From Calditrichota bacterium (lineage in GTDB: Bacteria > Zhuqueibacterota > Zhuqueibacteria > Zhuqueibacterales > Geothermadaptataceae): a stretch of DNA of 64,000 nt. This document shows positions 17,708 through 26,432 of this stretch, one piece after another (position 1 is the stretch's first letter; each line of letters starts with the position of its first letter). The position numbers were made by a program, and so were the translations under genes. Location of the stretch: contig QQUE01000002.1 of assembly GCA_008501765.1 (NCBI GenBank), positions 154,520 through 218,519 on the forward strand. The letters are read 5' to 3'. The notes below the pieces were generated by a model that made no database searches, was not told where the DNA came from, and was given only the letters and a program-made list of their open reading frames with translations.

Positions 17708-20700
17708 TATTTTTCTCCTCCCCTGTTAAAATTTCTTTCTTCCCGCATACCATAAAGAACCGGAACGAGAAAATAACTGACCGCCGCGATGACCATGCCT
17801 CCGAAAGAAGGAATTGCCATTGGAATCATGATATCCGCCCCGCGGCCGGTTGAGGTGAGAACGGGCAATAATGCAATTATAGTTGTTGCTGTTGTCATCA
17901 GCGCGGGTTTGATTCTGCGGTTGCCTGCCTCAACAACGGACTGTCGAATTTCTTCGATAGTATGCGGTTTGTTTTTCGCAAAACTTTGATCGAGATAAGT
18001 TCCGATCAGCACCCCATTGTCGGTGGCTATCCCGAACAAGGCAATAAATCCAACCCAGACGGCCACACTCAAATTGATAGGGTGCATTTGAAAAAGCAGT
18101 CGCATATTTGTTCCAAAAATGGAAAAATTTGCAAACCAGTCCTGCCCATAAAACCAGAGCATCAGGAATCCACCGCAAAACGCGAGAGCAATGCCGGAGA
18201 ATATCATCAGCGATGTTGTTACGGAACGGAACTGAAAATAAAGGATGATGAAAATGATGAACAACACCAGCGGGACGACGATTGAGAGCCGTTTCTCAGC
18301 CCGGATTTGATTTTCATAACTTCCGGAAAATTTATAGCTTATACCTGCCGGAACGAGCAGATCGCCGGTGTCGATTTTGTTTTGAATAAATCGCTGTGAT
18401 TCTTCAACCACGTCGACTTCGGCGTAGCCCGGTTTTTTATCCAATAGCACGTACCCGACTAAAAAAGTATCTTCACTTTTGATAACTTGGGGCCCACGCA
18501 CATACTCAAAATTCACCAATTCACCCAACGGAACTTGAGCTCCGGTCGGAGTCGGCATGTAGATTTTTTTCAATGCATCCGGATCGGTTCGCAATTCTCG
18601 AGGGTAGCGCACCCGCACTGGAAACCGTTCCCGGCCTTCAACTGTAGAGGTGATATTCATGCCGCCAATCGCTGTTTCGATGATTTGCTGCACATCTTCA
18701 ACGTTCAAGCCGTAGCGTGAAATTGCCTCGCGGTCGATATTGAGATGCAAATAGGGTTTGCCGACAATCCGGTCTGCAAAAACGGCTTCTGTTTTTACCG
18801 AAGGTACTTCCTTAAGAATTGATTCCAGTTTCAAACCAAAATCTTCGATAGTTTTCAGGTCCGGGCCATAAACTTTAATTCCCATCGGTGCGCGCATGCC
18901 CGTTTGCAGCATCACCAACCGTGTTTCTATGGGTTGCAGTTTTGGGGCAGAAGTAACGCCCGGAATCTTTGTCGAACGCACAATTTCATTCCAAATATCA
19001 TCCGGGGAGTTTATTTTTTCCCGCCAGTTACGAAAGTATTTACCGGAACCATCCGGGATCAAATCTGATGCAGCGATTCCTCGCGAAAGGGCGTCCTCAT
19101 TTGAAATTGTATCGCCTGAGGCGAGAATAAACCGATCGTCTCGGTCAACTTTAAAGCGTTGCCGATGCCCTTTCTCACTAACTACATATTCCGGTTTGTA
19201 ATTGATTACATTCTCATACATGGAAATTGGCGCCGGATCAAGAGCGGATTCCACTCTTCCCATCTTGCCAACGGCAAGCTCGACCTCAGGGATGTTAGCT
19301 AAAAGCATATCCAGCTGCTGCACAACACGTTTATTCTGTGCAATGCCAGCGTGGGGCATCGAGGTCGGCATAAGCAAAAAACTGCCCTCGTCCAGCGAAG
19401 GCATAAATTCTTTACCTATCCCCGGAAATGTATGGGAAAGCCCAGCCCAGGCGCTCGTTGTGCGGATATTTAATCCGACAAAATCAAATCCTGTAGCCAT
19501 GAAACCAAACATGTTATTAAAGCCAATCCAGATTACGGCACCCAAAAGCAGAATAAAACCAGGGATGGCGAGAAATTTTGATTTGTTGGCCAAACACCAA
19601 TGCAGCATTTTCGCGTAATAGCGCTCCAGCAAATGGAAAATACCAAGGATCAGGGTGATCAATAATCCGACAAAAATAAAATTGGTGATAAAGGCTTCGC
19701 CTGCACCGAGTGGCATCCAGTATTTTGCCAACAGCCAAACGACTGAAAATATAGAAATGAGCAGAGTTAGGTTTCGGGTAATAAACGTGTCTTTCGGACT
19801 ATAATTTTGTACGAACCAGGCCGCCCCGAAAGCCATGAGCGTCAGACCACCCCAGGCTGTATACAAAATTGCAATGATGAACCCAAATCCGATTAAAGCC
19901 GCATTCAGAATTTGGCTCCGCTGTTTTTTATCGCTTTTCAGGCTAAAAAACCAGTTGGCAATACTCGGCAAAACAAAAAGCGCTACCAGCAAGGCCGCGA
20001 GCAGGGCAAATGTTTTTGTGAATGCAAGAGGTCTGAAAAGCTTCCCTTCAGCAGCCTCCATTGTAAAAACAGGAATGAAACTAACGATGGTGGTCGAAAC
20101 GGCCGTCAAAATTGCGGAGCTCACTTCTGCTGCTGCATTATAGATTGTATTGAGTAACTTTTGGGTTTTCGGAGCTTCGGCTAGATGTTTGAGAACATTT
20201 TCCGAGAGCACGATTCCGAGATCGACCATCGTGCCAATCGCGATGGCTATTCCGGAAAGAGCGACGATGTTGGCGTCAACACCAAAGTAACGCATGGCAA
20301 TAAAAACCATGAGTACAGCGAGCGGCAACAAGCTGGAAATGAGAATCGCAGCACGCAAATTCAAAACCATAACGATCACCACGAGAATTGTAATCAAAAT
20401 TTCCAGCAACAAGGCTTCTTCCAGGGTGCCGAGAGTCTCATAAATCAGCTGCGTGCGATCGTAAAATGGAACGATTGTCAACTGGCTTTCTACTCCATTT
20501 GCCAAAACTTTTTTCGGCAGGCCGGGAGCAATAGCTGCAATTTTATCTTTAACATTATTGATAACTTGAAGCGGATTTGACCCAAAGCGCGCAACCACGA
20601 CACCGCCAACGACTTCCGCTCCATCTTTATCTAATAAACCACGACGTGTGGCCGGGCCCAGCGAGACAATACCGATATCTTTTATGCGAATCGGCACGTT

Positions 20701-21510
20701 GTCGTACACGGCAACCACGGCTTTTTCAATATCTGCAATGGATTTCACATAGCCGAGTCCGCGTACCAGATATTCCGCCTGATTGATCTCAATTGTTTTG
20801 GCGCCAACATCGCGGTTTGATTTCTTCACAGCCATCATTACTTTGTGCAACGGAATATCGTAAACTTTTAAAATATCTGGATTAACGTCAATTTGATATT
20901 CCTGAACGAATCCACCAATTGACGCTACTTCCGAGACGCCGTCAACGGCATTGAGACCGTACTTCACATAAAAATCCTGCACGGTGCGAATTTCATGCAG
21001 ATCCCATCCGCCTGTCGGGTTTCCTGCATTATCACGGCCTTCAACCGTGTACCAAAATACCTGGCCCAGGGCGGTTGCATCGGGGCCAAGGGTTGGCTGC
21101 ACACCTTCAGGTAAAATTCCAGCCGGCAATGAATTTAATTTTTCCAAAATTCTTGAGCGCGACCAGTAGAATTCGATTTCTTCTTTGAAAATTATATAAA
21201 TACTGGAAAAGCCAAAAACCGAAGAACTACGGATAGATTTCACGCCCGGAATTCCCAACAAAGAAGTGGTCAGTGGATAGGTAATTTGATCTTCAATATC
21301 TTGTGGCGAACGGCCCATCCACTGGGTAAAAACGATTTGCTGGTTTTCACCAATATCCGGGATGGCGTCTACCGCAACAGGGTCGGATGGAAGAAAATTT
21401 GTTTCCCAGCCAAACGGTGCCGTCACGAAGCCCCATGCAATAAATAGCAAAATTAAAAGGCTTGTGACTAACTTGTTTTCAAGGAAATAACGGATAATAT
21501 TATTTAACAT
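17707..21510 (-). CDS. cusA: Heavy-metal RND efflux pump, CusA-type, enlarged
   Basis: The 1267-residue protein is an HME-RND transporter with the proton-relay helix AIGTMVDLGIVLSENVL. Three methionines align with the CusA copper relay: LLMPTSMP, DPAPISMYENV and RLVMLQTGM. This predicts Cu(I)/Ag(I) export driven by the proton gradient. It is some 220 residues longer than E. coli CusA. The extra length comes from additional hydrophobic segments in the middle (about 530-660) and an insertion after INYKPEYVV; this enlarged form is, as far as I recall, typical of FCB-group pumps. It is the first gene of the pump cluster. Confidence 0.95.
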   Translation of the reverse strand: MLNNIIRYFLENKLVTSLLILLFIAWGFVTAPFGWETNFLPSDPVAVDAIPDIGENQQIVFTQWMGRSPQDIEDQITYPLTTSLLGIPGVKSIRSSSVFGFSSIYIIFKEEIEFYWSRSRILEKLNSLPAGILPEGVQPTLGPDATALGQVFWYTVEGRDNAGNPTGGWDLHEIRTVQDFYVKYGLNAVDGVSEVASIGGFVQEYQIDVNPDILKVYDIPLHKVMMAVKKSNRDVGAKTIEINQAEYLVRGLGYVKSIADIEKAVVAVYDNVPIRIKDIGIVSLGPATRRGLLDKDGAEVVGGVVVARFGSNPLQVINNVKDKIAAIAPGLPKKVLANGVESQLTIVPFYDRTQLIYETLGTLEEALLLEILITILVVIVMVLNLRAAILISSLLPLAVLMVFIAMRYFGVDANIVALSGIAIAIGTMVDLGIVLSENVLKHLAEAPKTQKLLNTIYNAAAEVSSAILTAVSTTIVSFIPVFTMEAAEGKLFRPLAFTKTFALLAALLVALFVLPSIANWFFSLKSDKKQRSQILNAALIGFGFIIAILYTAWGGLTLMAFGAAWFVQNYSPKDTFITRNLTLLISIFSVVWLLAKYWMPLGAGEAFITNFIFVGLLITLILGIFHLLERYYAKMLHWCLANKSKFLAIPGFILLLGAVIWIGFNNMFGFMATGFDFVGLNIRTTSAWAGLSHTFPGIGKEFMPSLDEGSFLLMPTSMPHAGIAQNKRVVQQLDMLLANIPEVELAVGKMGRVESALDPAPISMYENVINYKPEYVVSEKGHRQRFKVDRDDRFILASGDTISNEDALSRGIAASDLIPDGSGKYFRNWREKINSPDDIWNEIVRSTKIPGVTSAPKLQPIETRLVMLQTGMRAPMGIKVYGPDLKTIEDFGLKLESILKEVPSVKTEAVFADRIVGKPYLHLNIDREAISRYGLNVEDVQQIIETAIGGMNITSTVEGRERFPVRVRYPRELRTDPDALKKIYMPTPTGAQVPLGELVNFEYVRGPQVIKSEDTFLVGYVLLDKKPGYAEVDVVEESQRFIQNKIDTGDLLVPAGISYKFSGSYENQIRAEKRLSIVVPLVLFIIFIILYFQFRSVTTSLMIFSGIALAFCGGFLMLWFYGQDWFANFSIFGTNMRLLFQMHPINLSVAVWVGFIALFGIATDNGVLIGTYLDQSFAKNKPHTIEEIRQSVVEAGNRRIKPALMTTATTIIALLPVLTSTGRGADIMIPMAIPSFGGMVIAAVSYFLVPVLYGMREERNFNRGGEK

Positions 21511-21735
21511 GATAACCTGGTTATTTAGAATCGTATTGGAAAATGAGCAACGCCTTTAAACAAGATCGGATAGTACGCTTCACGAGCTAAAACAGGATGT
21601 AGAATACTGCCGAACTGAATCGAAAAATCAAACTCTTGAATAAATAGTGTTACGCTTGGATTTTAAAGAAAACACCAATGAGAAGTTACATTCTGAATAT
21701 CAGTAACTTACATTTAGATTAGATATTAAATAAGA

Positions 21736-22155
21736 TCAGATAAGAAATGACTGAACCAGGATTGGAATATCCTGCTTGGGGGAAGGTGGGTGATACGCAG
21801 TGAATTGAACCAGATCTTCAGAATTAACAGCTGCCAAATCATATAGATCATAGGTGGCGGTTAAATATGACATAAGTTCGTCAAGGTTTTGTGAAACTTT
21901 CGGTAAATTATCACCTTGAAGCTGAATCGATTGATACACACTTTCACAACAACTATTGCTCACTAAATCATGCGTCGCTGCCGTATCCGGTTCACATTGA
22001 TTATCGGACATCAGCATCTCGCACCCGACTGGATGGGCATCAAGCACAACTTCGGACTTGACAGCTTCGCCGCCGCAAAAATGTGTTGTGATGGTTAATC
22101 CCAAATTGCTGGCCAGCAAAGTGAGTGAAAGTAGTGTAGTAGATAATTTTTTCAT
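21736..22155 (-). CDS. HYC_CC_PP family small exported protein
   Basis: The 139-residue protein carries a signal peptide (LTLLASNLGLTI) and the three landmark motifs that name this family: a His-Cys pair (THFCGG), a Cys-Cys pair (NSCCES) and a Pro-Pro pair near the C-terminus (YHPPSPKQ). The family is mostly seen in Bacteroidota and relatives; its function is unknown. Its place directly upstream of the Cus-type pump suggests that it binds or senses a soft metal through the cysteines. Confidence 0.75.
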   Translation of the reverse strand: MKKLSTTLLSLTLLASNLGLTITTHFCGGEAVKSEVVLDAHPVGCEMLMSDNQCEPDTAATHDLVSNSCCESVYQSIQLQGDNLPKVSQNLDELMSYLTATYDLYDLAAVNSEDLVQFTAYHPPSPKQDIPILVQSFLI

Positions 22156-22373
22156 TGTTATTTGAATAACTAATAATTTAATGGGAAAGTCAAGATATAT
22201 TTTTATACACTAAATTTAAAACATCGGGCAAACTTATATGAAATAAGGACTACACACCTTTAAATAAAGTTTTAGAGTAATCGTTTTTTATGCCGACTTT
22301 GAAACTATTATCCATGGTAACAACGGCTAACGTTGCAATATTCCTCATCGGCAATTCCAATTCAAAAACAAAA

Positions 22374-22397
22374 AAAGCTCAGATTTATCTGAGCTTT
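22374..22397 (-). terminator. Strong Rho-independent terminator of tRNA-Met
   Basis: AAAGCTCAGAT and ATCTGAGCTTT form a perfect inverted repeat (11 bp, two-base centre, so about 10 bp in practice). On the minus strand TTTTTTTGTTTTTG follows. It starts six bases after the tRNA 3' end. Confidence 0.9.
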
Positions 22398-22402
22398 GCA
22401 AG

Positions 22403-22476
22403 TAGCGACGCAGGGATTCGAACCCCGGACCTTAGGATTATGATTCCTCTGCTCTAACCAACTGAGCTACGTCGCC
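22403..22476 (-). tRNA. tRNA-Met (anticodon CAT), elongator type
   Basis: The minus strand reads GGCGACGTAGCTCAGTTGG at the 5' end, anticodon loop ATCATAA, T-loop TTCGAAT and acceptor CGTCGCTA, 74 bases without an encoded CCA. The first acceptor pair is G-T and the top pair of the anticodon stem is mismatched. Resemblance to E. coli elongator tRNA-Met is close. An isoleucine-type CAT tRNA (lysidine-modified) cannot be excluded from the sequence alone. Confidence 0.95.
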
Positions 22477-22532
22477 GCGTCCGTGAAAGATTGATAAATA
22501 TATAACAAAAGTCACGAAATGCAAGAAAAACT

Positions 22533-23432
22533 TTAAATCATTCGCCGTTCCCACGGGTATGGCCTCGGGGTCACATCACCGCCGGTACAGTACTTGACAA
22601 GTGTCACATGATTTCCCGGATCGTGGTAAATAACCTCATCCATAAATTGGCGCATCATAAATACGCCACGGCCGCGTGCCCTGAACAAATTTTCTTTTTG
22701 CGTTGGATCAGGTAGTTTCTCAAAATCAAAGCCCTCACCTTCGTCAAATATATGAATTTTAGCACTTTTGGCATCAAATTCAGCCCGGACAGTAACATCC
22801 TTTTCCACATTGAGATTATTTCCGTGCTCAACGGCATTCGTCAATGCTTCGACAAAAGCGACTTTCACATTTATTTCACGCAAAGTAATGATGCCATGTT
22901 TGAACAATTCTTCTGTGAGGTAATAAACCAAACCTCCAAGTAAATCAAGCCGGCTGGGAATTGTTGCTTCAAGGCGAGTTTTGATAAATGGCAATGCCTG
23001 CACATAGCGCAGAAATTCCATACGAAAATTAACCAGCCGGTCAATGGTATTGGAGAGAATTTTTGGATCAACGGATTCCGGAATAAAATGATTGGCCCCA
23101 CTCGTAATCGCATTGCGAATGTAATTGGTTTCGCACTCTTTGGCTACGGCTAAAATCGGCAAGGATGGGTACCGGTCCCTGACATTAGCAATCGTGGCGA
23201 GCAAGGCATCGGTTTCATCCAACTCAACAAGCAGTGTTTCAACGATGTTAGCATTCGCCTGCAGCCAGGAGAGCAGCAGTCCACGGGAGTGGAATTCATA
23301 CATCTCGTAACCACTTCGATTTAATTTTTCATGCAATGCAGGATCAACTATCTCATTTTGGTGCAGGAAGGCTAACTTAATCGATTTCGAACTTATCAAT
23401 TCTGGAATACTTGCCAAATCTTTCAATTTCAC
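22533..23432 (-). CDS. Degenerate receiver fused to an RsbW-like ATPase
   Basis: The 299-residue protein has two parts. Residues 15-130 fold like a response-regulator receiver but lack the usual paired acidic residues at the start (LAFLHQNEIVD), so phosphorylation is doubtful. Residues 150-299 are a GHKL/RsbW-type ATPase with EALTNAVEHGNN, DEGEGFDFE and a glycine-rich GRGVFMMRQFMDE. RsbW-type enzymes phosphorylate anti-anti-sigma factors or hold sigma factors. The C-terminal half is clearly similar to the protein at 25982-26422. The start is a GTG at 23432; its ribosome site is weak. No partner is encoded nearby. Confidence 0.8.
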   Translation of the reverse strand: MKLKDLASIPELISSKSIKLAFLHQNEIVDPALHEKLNRSGYEMYEFHSRGLLLSWLQANANIVETLLVELDETDALLATIANVRDRYPSLPILAVAKECETNYIRNAITSGANHFIPESVDPKILSNTIDRLVNFRMEFLRYVQALPFIKTRLEATIPSRLDLLGGLVYYLTEELFKHGIITLREINVKVAFVEALTNAVEHGNNLNVEKDVTVRAEFDAKSAKIHIFDEGEGFDFEKLPDPTQKENLFRARGRGVFMMRQFMDEVIYHDPGNHVTLVKYCTGGDVTPRPYPWERRMI

Positions 23433-23717
23433 GCTCTTAAATTCAAATATGTGACAGTTAAAAACATCAATTTACACTACCCACTTTTGGAACACACCAT
23501 GTGACAGGCCGATAAAACTCATGTGCCAATGGCATGAATTTTATCCCGGAGGAATCAATTATTATTTAATTTCCCAATAAATAACTGACTTCCAGATCAC
23601 AGTTAAATCCCCAGCTTATACATAAATTTGAAGAAATTCCATAAACGGTCAACACGCACAAAAAAACATCGGCATTACTATTTTCAACAAATACTTTTTT
23701 CTATCCTTAATAATTCG

Positions 23718-23795
23718 CACACAAGGGCACTAAGTCCACAAAAAATATTTAAATAATTATAAAACATAACTTTGTGTACCCCGTGGCTTTGTGAG
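23718..23795. repeat. Imperfect inverted repeat (about 26-base arms)
   Basis: The left arm CACACAAGGGCACTAAG-type sequence (23718-23743) is the imperfect reverse complement of CTTTGTGTACCCCGTGGC-type sequence (23770-23795), with about 18 of 26 positions matching. From memory, similar 'CTTTGTG...CGTGG..TTTGTG' repeats are scattered between genes in many environmental genomes. Confidence 0.45.
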
Positions 23796-24961
23796 AGCTA
23801 ATTTTAATAGATAACTTAGTTTTTCTTCTCGTCTTATCTCAAACATCTAATTATCAACAGGTTAAGAATATTTTAAAAAATATTTGTGAATAAAGCAGGC
23901 TATATCTTCATAATCTATACAAATACATTATTCAATTTATTAAATAGGCTTAGCAAAATTTCTGCCAAACCCCGTGCAGGCTGTAAATGTATATACAAAC
24001 ATAATTTTCAGATTCTCAACTTTTGGAAATTCATTAATCCGATTATCATTGCAAAGCATCAACTCAAAAACATATCTTCCGGATCAGTTAATCTTCAAAA
24101 ATACAGGCAGCATAATCAGTAATTTAATCGGTGCGTTTAACAAAACAGAATACAGTATAAACCTGATTGCAGCACTACAATATAGCAACAATGCAATCAA
24201 GAACCGAATCTTTTCAATGCATTGTTTTTAGGAAACTTAGGGCGATTATTAATAACTCATTAAAAATCAATCTAAGTAAGGAAACCAATTCTCGCTCCAC
24301 AAAAAACCTGGATGAAATCACAGAATTAAATCAACAACCCGGCTCAATTTATGGACAAATATCGGTGTATTGTTAATACTATCAAACCTGATTTTCCCGG
24401 AGATTATTATGCCGGTCTTTGCCGAAATAGGTTCCAGGCAGCTCTCGAAAATTCTGAAAAATGAATATACAAGTTCAATGAATGTTGTGCAAGTCGTTTC
24501 TTAATTCCGGGAATTACGGTCAGCTTCCTTCCAGAACTAACACTAATTTGAATAAATCAGTAATGTGCAGGGCTGTCGTAATATTGTGATTTTTTTCAAA
24601 TTCCAGGATTTTGATGACACACTGTAGCAGCGTGAGACAATTTGAATATTTTCGAATTATAGAATAAATTCTGCCTGAATTCAGGAAAAATCAATACCAA
24701 AAATGAAACTTAACCGAGCCTGCTTTGCGCCAGAAATTTAAAGATTAATCTTAAAAATGATGAGGAATAGCTACACTTTCTCACATCGTTTATGGGCTGG
24801 GACAATAATTCAATGAGATTCACTTCGAATAGCTATTGGATATTAGCAGTTTTTTTAGTTCCTTTTAACGTAATTTTTTCATAAACCAGAGAAAATGTGC
24901 CGCGCACTTGGTGTTTTTTTCAAAAACGAAAATCATTTAAGTACGCAGCCCATCACGTGCT

Positions 24962-25133
24962 ATTTAACGTGAGTTCGATATAAGAAGAATTGGGACAAAA
25001 CGAATTAATTATAGGATATAGTCCAAAGGCGTCCCGCCAAGGATAACGCACGAAACGCTCGGCGAGACGCCTTCGCTCTATTTTAATTTGCTTGGTAAAG
25101 AATGTTACAGCTTACATTGAACTCACGTTATTT
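24962..25133. mobile_element. MITE-like element with terminal inverted repeats and ATTT target duplication
   Basis: AACGTGAGTTCGATATAAG at 24966-24984 and the reverse complement AACGTGAGTTCAATGTAAG at 25111-25129 match at 17 of 19 positions. ATTT stands immediately outside both ends (24962-24965, 25130-25133), as expected of a 4-base target duplication. The 164-base interior has no gene but contains a central GC-rich palindrome (25026-25073). This is the structure of a non-autonomous miniature transposable element. The parent transposase is not in the window. Confidence 0.6.
25026..25073. repeat. GC-rich palindrome inside the MITE-like element
   Basis: AAGGCGTCCCGCC and GGCGAGACGCCTT form a 13-base stem with one mismatch around a 22-base loop; it stands out as GC-rich within AT-rich flanks. 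Confidence 0.7.
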
Positions 25134-25186
25134 ATAAATAATGCTGGTTTACAGGTTGATAATAAATTACCATTGCGGGGTCAGCT

Positions 25187-25963
25187 ATGAAAAAAATAAA
25201 GTTCATGCTTCTTTGCTGTATATTTACATTTCTAACATCCGGATGCAGCACAAATGAGAAACAAGAAAGCATCCTGATGCAAGTGCATGCCATTCAGGGA
25301 GACCCCCATACCGGTCCGGTGCTCGTCTATTTAACAAATGAAAATAAGGGCTTGTTTCTATCGATGATAATCAATGGGGACCAGGCACTATCAATTTACT
25401 ACGCACGCAATGATATCCAGCCGAAACGGCCGCTGACGCATGATTTGTTTTCCAAGCTCATCGACACACTCAATTATCATATTGATCACATTAATATCAC
25501 TAGCATGAAAAAAGACACTTATTATTCCGAGATACATTTAGTTGGGGGGAAAAACAATCTTGTGCTCGATGCGCGCCCAAGTGACGCGATTGCTCTTGCC
25601 TTGCGCCAGGGGGCGCCAATTTATAGCCAGGTTGATATTCTCCGACCTATCGAAACCAATTCTATTCAGATTGCCGGGGAGCAACAGCTCACAATCCCGC
25701 AATTGGGATTGACTGTTCAAAATTTGAACTCCAAAATGCAGAAATTTTTTGGTGGAGCAAAAGGCATCATCGTTTCGGATCTGGAGCCGGATAGCAGGGC
25801 TGCAAATTCGGGCTTAAAACCGGGGGATATCATTATCGCACTCAATGGATATCCAGCAGTAAATATTTCGGAAATTAAAGCGATTATTGAGGTTGAAGCG
25901 CTAAAATCTGTACAAATAGATTTGATCCGGAACGGGAAAAAAAACAGGATTGAAATAGACTAA
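25187..25963 (+). CDS. Lipoprotein with bifunctional-nuclease (DUF151) and PDZ domains
   Basis: The 258-residue protein begins with a lipoprotein signal (lipobox TSGC). Residues 30-150 match the BFN/DUF151 domain (ALSIYYARNDIQPKRPLTHD, KDTYYSEIHL, LDARPSDAIALALR). Residues 165-258 are a PDZ domain (GIIVSDLEPDSRAANSGL, GDIIIALNGYP). DUF151 proteins are normally cytoplasmic and act in nucleic acid metabolism in some systems; a lipid-anchored, PDZ-bearing form is unusual. GGGG lies six bases before the ATG. It could degrade or bind an envelope target, but no function can be read directly. Confidence 0.88.
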   Translation: MKKIKFMLLCCIFTFLTSGCSTNEKQESILMQVHAIQGDPHTGPVLVYLTNENKGLFLSMIINGDQALSIYYARNDIQPKRPLTHDLFSKLIDTLNYHIDHINITSMKKDTYYSEIHLVGGKNNLVLDARPSDAIALALRQGAPIYSQVDILRPIETNSIQIAGEQQLTIPQLGLTVQNLNSKMQKFFGGAKGIIVSDLEPDSRAANSGLKPGDIIIALNGYPAVNISEIKAIIEVEALKSVQIDLIRNGKKNRIEID

Positions 25964-25981
25964 ATGAAATAAAACAGGCCG

Positions 25982-26422
25982 CTATTCAGATTCTTCTTTT
26001 TTGGTCTTAATCAGGGTGAGGGTAGTCCCATTTTCCGAGGTGTCGTAATACACTTCATCCATCAATGATTTGAGAATGAAAATACCGCGCCCATTTTCCT
26101 TCAGCAAATTATCCGGCTCCAGGGGATCCGGAACATCATCCGGTTTAAATCCACTCCCCTCATCGCGAACAACAAATTGCAGCGTATCCCCTTTTGAAAA
26201 TATTGCAAAATGAATTTTTTTCCTGGCGCTGAGCTTATTTCCGTGATAGATTGCGTTGTTTACGGCTTCCGTAATGGCTATGGCAATGCTGTCCCGATCT
26301 TGCTCTGAAAATTTCATCTTCCGGGAGATATTGTCGGTGATCGTCTCGACGTGCTCAACTGTTTCCGGTACACTAGCGAAAGTTTTACTAATTAATTGCT
26401 GAGTATTCAATTTTACGGCCAT
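25982..26422 (-). CDS. RsbW-like serine kinase/anti-sigma factor ATPase
   Basis: Read from the ATG at 26422, the protein has 146 residues and consists of a single GHKL ATPase domain: ITEAVNNAIYHGNKL, VRDEGSGFKPDDV and NGRGIFILKSLMDEV. The last two motifs are shared with 22533-23432, so they are paralogues. This class regulates sigma factors by partner switching. A longer frame to 26461 runs into the outer-membrane gene upstream. It is 10 bases after that gene, so the two may be co-transcribed; the link between them is unclear. Confidence 0.85.
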   Translation of the reverse strand: MAVKLNTQQLISKTFASVPETVEHVETITDNISRKMKFSEQDRDSIAIAITEAVNNAIYHGNKLSARKKIHFAIFSKGDTLQFVVRDEGSGFKPDDVPDPLEPDNLLKENGRGIFILKSLMDEVYYDTSENGTTLTLIKTKKEESE

Positions 26423-26432
26423 AAATCCTTGT

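Larger units (their letters stand above)
23433..25186. other. Gene-poor AT-rich intergenic stretch (about 1.75 kb)
   Basis: No convincing gene: the open frames at 23886-24376 are short, low-complexity and Asn/Ile/Lys rich. What I see is an imperfect inverted repeat at 23718-23795, two near-consensus DnaA boxes at 23852 and 23885, and a MITE-like element at 24962-25133. The rest is unstructured AT-rich sequence that could hold promoters for the two divergent genes. Confidence 0.6.

Noticed and set aside
21547-21671. Short minus-strand frame ending HFPIRF before the pump gene
   Set aside because: About 45 codons with no start or ribosome site; it could be a chance frame. No similarity was recognised.
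23886-24376. Several short open frames in the gene-poor region
   Set aside because: They are low-complexity, rich in Asn, Ile and Lys, overlap each other, and lack ribosome sites.
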